From NCBI GenBank assembly GCA_035502675.1, contig DATJUC010000096.1, positions 1-16,370 of the forward strand: a stretch of 16,370 bases of DNA, given 5' to 3'. A program made the translations under genes and the position numbers. The notes below the pieces were generated by a model that worked only from the letters and a program-made list of their open reading frames with translations, made no database searches and was not told where the DNA came from. Shown one piece after another: positions 14,918 to 16,370 of this stretch. Source of the stretch: DATJUC01 sp035502675. Its GTDB lineage: Bacteria; Vulcanimicrobiota; Vulcanimicrobiia; Vulcanimicrobiales; Vulcanimicrobiaceae. How positions within the stretch are numbered: the stretch's first letter is position 1; every line of letters begins with the position of its first letter.

Positions 14918-16315
14918 TCAATATGCGTACGTGACGTTGAAGCCGAAGACCAGGGCGTTGCGCAATCCGACGTAACCTCCAGGATAGACGTAGCCGCCGG
15001 CTTCGCCGGCGGGGTCGATGACGTACTGCACGTCCGGCCGGAAGAGCACGGTTTTGCCGACGGCGATGCCGTAGTTCGCTTCCAGCTCCTGCTCGACGGC
15101 GTTGGAGGGAACGGCGTATCCTTGGCTCTGCAGGCTCGCCTCGAAGCTGCGCAGCCGCGGATTGACTTCCAGATAGTAGTAACCGAACGCGACCGTGTCG
15201 TCGTCGCGCCCGCGGAACGTGCCGTGCTGCACGATTCCCGCGTCGACGAAGTTCGAGATCAGCGCCGTGTCGGCATCGCCGTATTCGTAGGCTGCCCACA
15301 CCGCCGCGCCGCGCGCGTTCGGGGCCGACGAACCGGCGACCAGTCGATCGACCAGCAGCCACGCGCCGCTGCGGCCGCGGTACGTGGTGCTCGGAACCTG
15401 CGCGAGAGCCGGGCTTTGGGCAGGCACGAAGCGGTCGAGGTAGCTTTGCGGCCCGGGAACGTCCGAGGTGTCGAAGTAACCGCCGATTCGAACGCTGCCG
15501 TCGTAGGCTCCGTGCCCGTCGTAGCTCAAGAATCCGAGCTCCAACGGAAACATGACCCCGGTCGTCCCGTACAGTCCGAGGTCGAACCCTTCCCCGCGGT
15601 TGCCGTAGAGCGGATCGACTTGAAACGCACCGGTCTGCACGTAGAACGTTGGCGCCGGCGAGATCTTTGCGTAGGCGCCCCACTCCGAAGCCGGATAGTA
15701 GCCGTATCCGCTGTTGTTGGGCGCGGCAACCGGGGTGCCGCAAATCGCGTTGCTCTGGTAGCTGCACCAAAGGTTACCGCCCCAGTAGGTGGACGAGGCC
15801 GCAAAGTCGTTCTGCATGATGACGCGCCCGGCGTGAACGTCGAGCGACGGCCGAGCCGCATTGGCGGCGGAATCGGCCGCTTCTCCGGAGATCGGCGGCA
15901 CCAGCGGCAACGTCTGCTCGTAGTCCAGCTCGGTGAGCCGCGGGGTCAGGCCGGCGCCGAAGATTTCCTGCACCGACGCTACGTTACCGATCGCGTTGGG
16001 CGTCAGTCCGCTTCCCCAGCGCTCGGTAAAAATGAAGTGCAGCGTTCCGGCATCGAGCGGGTCGGGATGCGTCCAGCGATAGTTCGCACCCAGCTGAAAC
16101 TCGCTGGCATACGCCGATGCGAGGGCGAAACCGCCGGAGGTGTTGGCGGCGTATTCTCCGACGTAGCGTCCGAAGATCTCGAGCCCCGGACTGGCCGCCG
16201 GGGGCGCGGGCGTCGCGGGCGCCGACGGCCCGGGCGAGGCCTGCTGCGCGAATGCCGGTGCGGCGCCGCTCGAAAGCAGCGCCGCAACGATCAACGAGCG
16301 GACGACCGCCGCCAC
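14918..16315 (-). CDS. OprB-family carbohydrate-selective porin
   Basis: A 465-residue outer-membrane protein. GTG 16315 gives a good signal peptide (VVRSLIVAALLSSGAAPAF, cleavage before QQA), followed by a Pro/Ala/Ser linker to about residue 44. The body has OprB features: LDAGTLHFIFTERWG, a stretch with RVIMQNDFAAS, GYGYYPASEWGAYAKISPAPTFYVQTGAFQVDP, GNRGEGFDLGLYGTTGVMFPLELGFLSY, and a C-terminal set of strands with VEQELEANYGIAVGKTVLFRPDVQYVIDPAG and a terminal FGFNVTYAY ending in an aromatic residue, as barrel proteins do. OprB porins let sugars through the outer membrane. The start lies one base behind the stop of an upstream gene that leaves the window, and the glycoside hydrolase gene follows 10 nt after its stop. 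Confidence 0.88.
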   Translation of the reverse strand: MAAVVRSLIVAALLSSGAAPAFAQQASPGPSAPATPAPPAASPGLEIFGRYVGEYAANTSGGFALASAYASEFQLGANYRWTHPDPLDAGTLHFIFTERWGSGLTPNAIGNVASVQEIFGAGLTPRLTELDYEQTLPLVPPISGEAADSAANAARPSLDVHAGRVIMQNDFAASSTYWGGNLWCSYQSNAICGTPVAAPNNSGYGYYPASEWGAYAKISPAPTFYVQTGAFQVDPLYGNRGEGFDLGLYGTTGVMFPLELGFLSYDGHGAYDGSVRIGGYFDTSDVPGPQSYLDRFVPAQSPALAQVPSTTYRGRSGAWLLVDRLVAGSSAPNARGAAVWAAYEYGDADTALISNFVDAGIVQHGTFRGRDDDTVAFGYYYLEVNPRLRSFEASLQSQGYAVPSNAVEQELEANYGIAVGKTVLFRPDVQYVIDPAGEAGGYVYPGGYVGLRNALVFGFNVTYAY

Positions 16316-16316
16316 G

Positions 16317-16370
16317 TCAGCCCAGCGAGGTGATCGAGAGCGTACTGGTGTTGAGCTGGTACGAGCCGGC
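16317..16370 (-). CDS. C-terminal tail of an unidentified gene (5' end outside the window)
   Basis: On the - strand an open frame enters from the right edge and ends with TGA at 16317-16319, giving AGSYQLNTSTLSITSLG as the last 17 residues. The stop is one base before the OprB GTG, the tight spacing expected inside an operon, which is the main evidence that this is coding. The product is not identifiable; the residues look beta-strand-like. Confidence 0.5.
   Translation of the reverse strand, partial: AGSYQLNTSTLSITSLG

Noticed and set aside
14840..16333. Long + strand open frame opposite the OprB and glycoside hydrolase genes
   Set aside because: It is antisense to two well-supported genes and its product is Arg/Val/Gly-rich without recognisable domains; long antisense frames are common in high-GC DNA.
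1..16370. tRNA or rRNA genes, CRISPR arrays, insertion sequences and phage integration sites
   Set aside because: I looked for direct repeats, cloverleaf-like segments and transposase motifs and found none that held up.

Overview
This 16.4 kb window is high-GC DNA, densely packed, with many 1-4 bp stop/start overlaps and frequent GTG starts. Two outer-membrane beta-barrel families (a carbohydrate-selective OprB porin and a MetA/neuromedin-U-like channel), a lipobox lipoprotein and several Sec signal peptides indicate a diderm bacterium. The mix of an ArgJ-type cyclic arginine pathway, Pro/Ala-rich leaders on outer-membrane proteins and a large COG3903-like ATPase would fit an environmental lineage such as Candidatus Eremiobacterota (WPS-2). 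That placement is inference only; there is no rRNA or other marker gene in the window.

Region 1 (1-5286, + strand) is an arginine biosynthesis operon: the 3' part of argH, then argC, argJ and argD, each start overlapping or touching the previous stop. A FadI-like thiolase follows 23 bp after argD and is probably co-transcribed. Together argJ, argC and argD cover acetyl transfer, reduction and transamination, and argH releases arginine at the end. The kinase gene argB is not between them.

Region 2 (5287-8220) holds metabolic and envelope genes: a DUF302 protein (+), then on the - strand an alpha/beta hydrolase immediately downstream of an outer-membrane channel protein, and a divergently transcribed small lipoprotein (+). 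The hydrolase has its catalytic triad but no ordinary start codon for its full-length reading frame.

Region 3 (8217-12464, - strand) is the most interesting part. A two-gene operon encodes a SLOG-domain protein with four membrane segments, followed 33 bp later by a TIR-STAND ATPase-TPR protein. TIR enzymes that make NAD-derived signals and SLOG domains that bind them are the two halves of Thoeris anti-phage systems. Here the TIR is fused to an NLR-like sensor and the SLOG domain to a membrane module, so the pair is a candidate Thoeris-like abortive-infection system with a membrane effector. The upstream intergenic region contains three inverted repeats.

Region 4 (12591-16370) contains a secreted PQQ-type beta-propeller protein (+). 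Convergent to it is a - strand operon of an unidentified gene tail, an OprB porin and a secreted clan-A-like glycoside hydrolase, which reads as a small carbohydrate utilisation locus. No tRNA, rRNA, CRISPR array, transposase or phage gene was seen.
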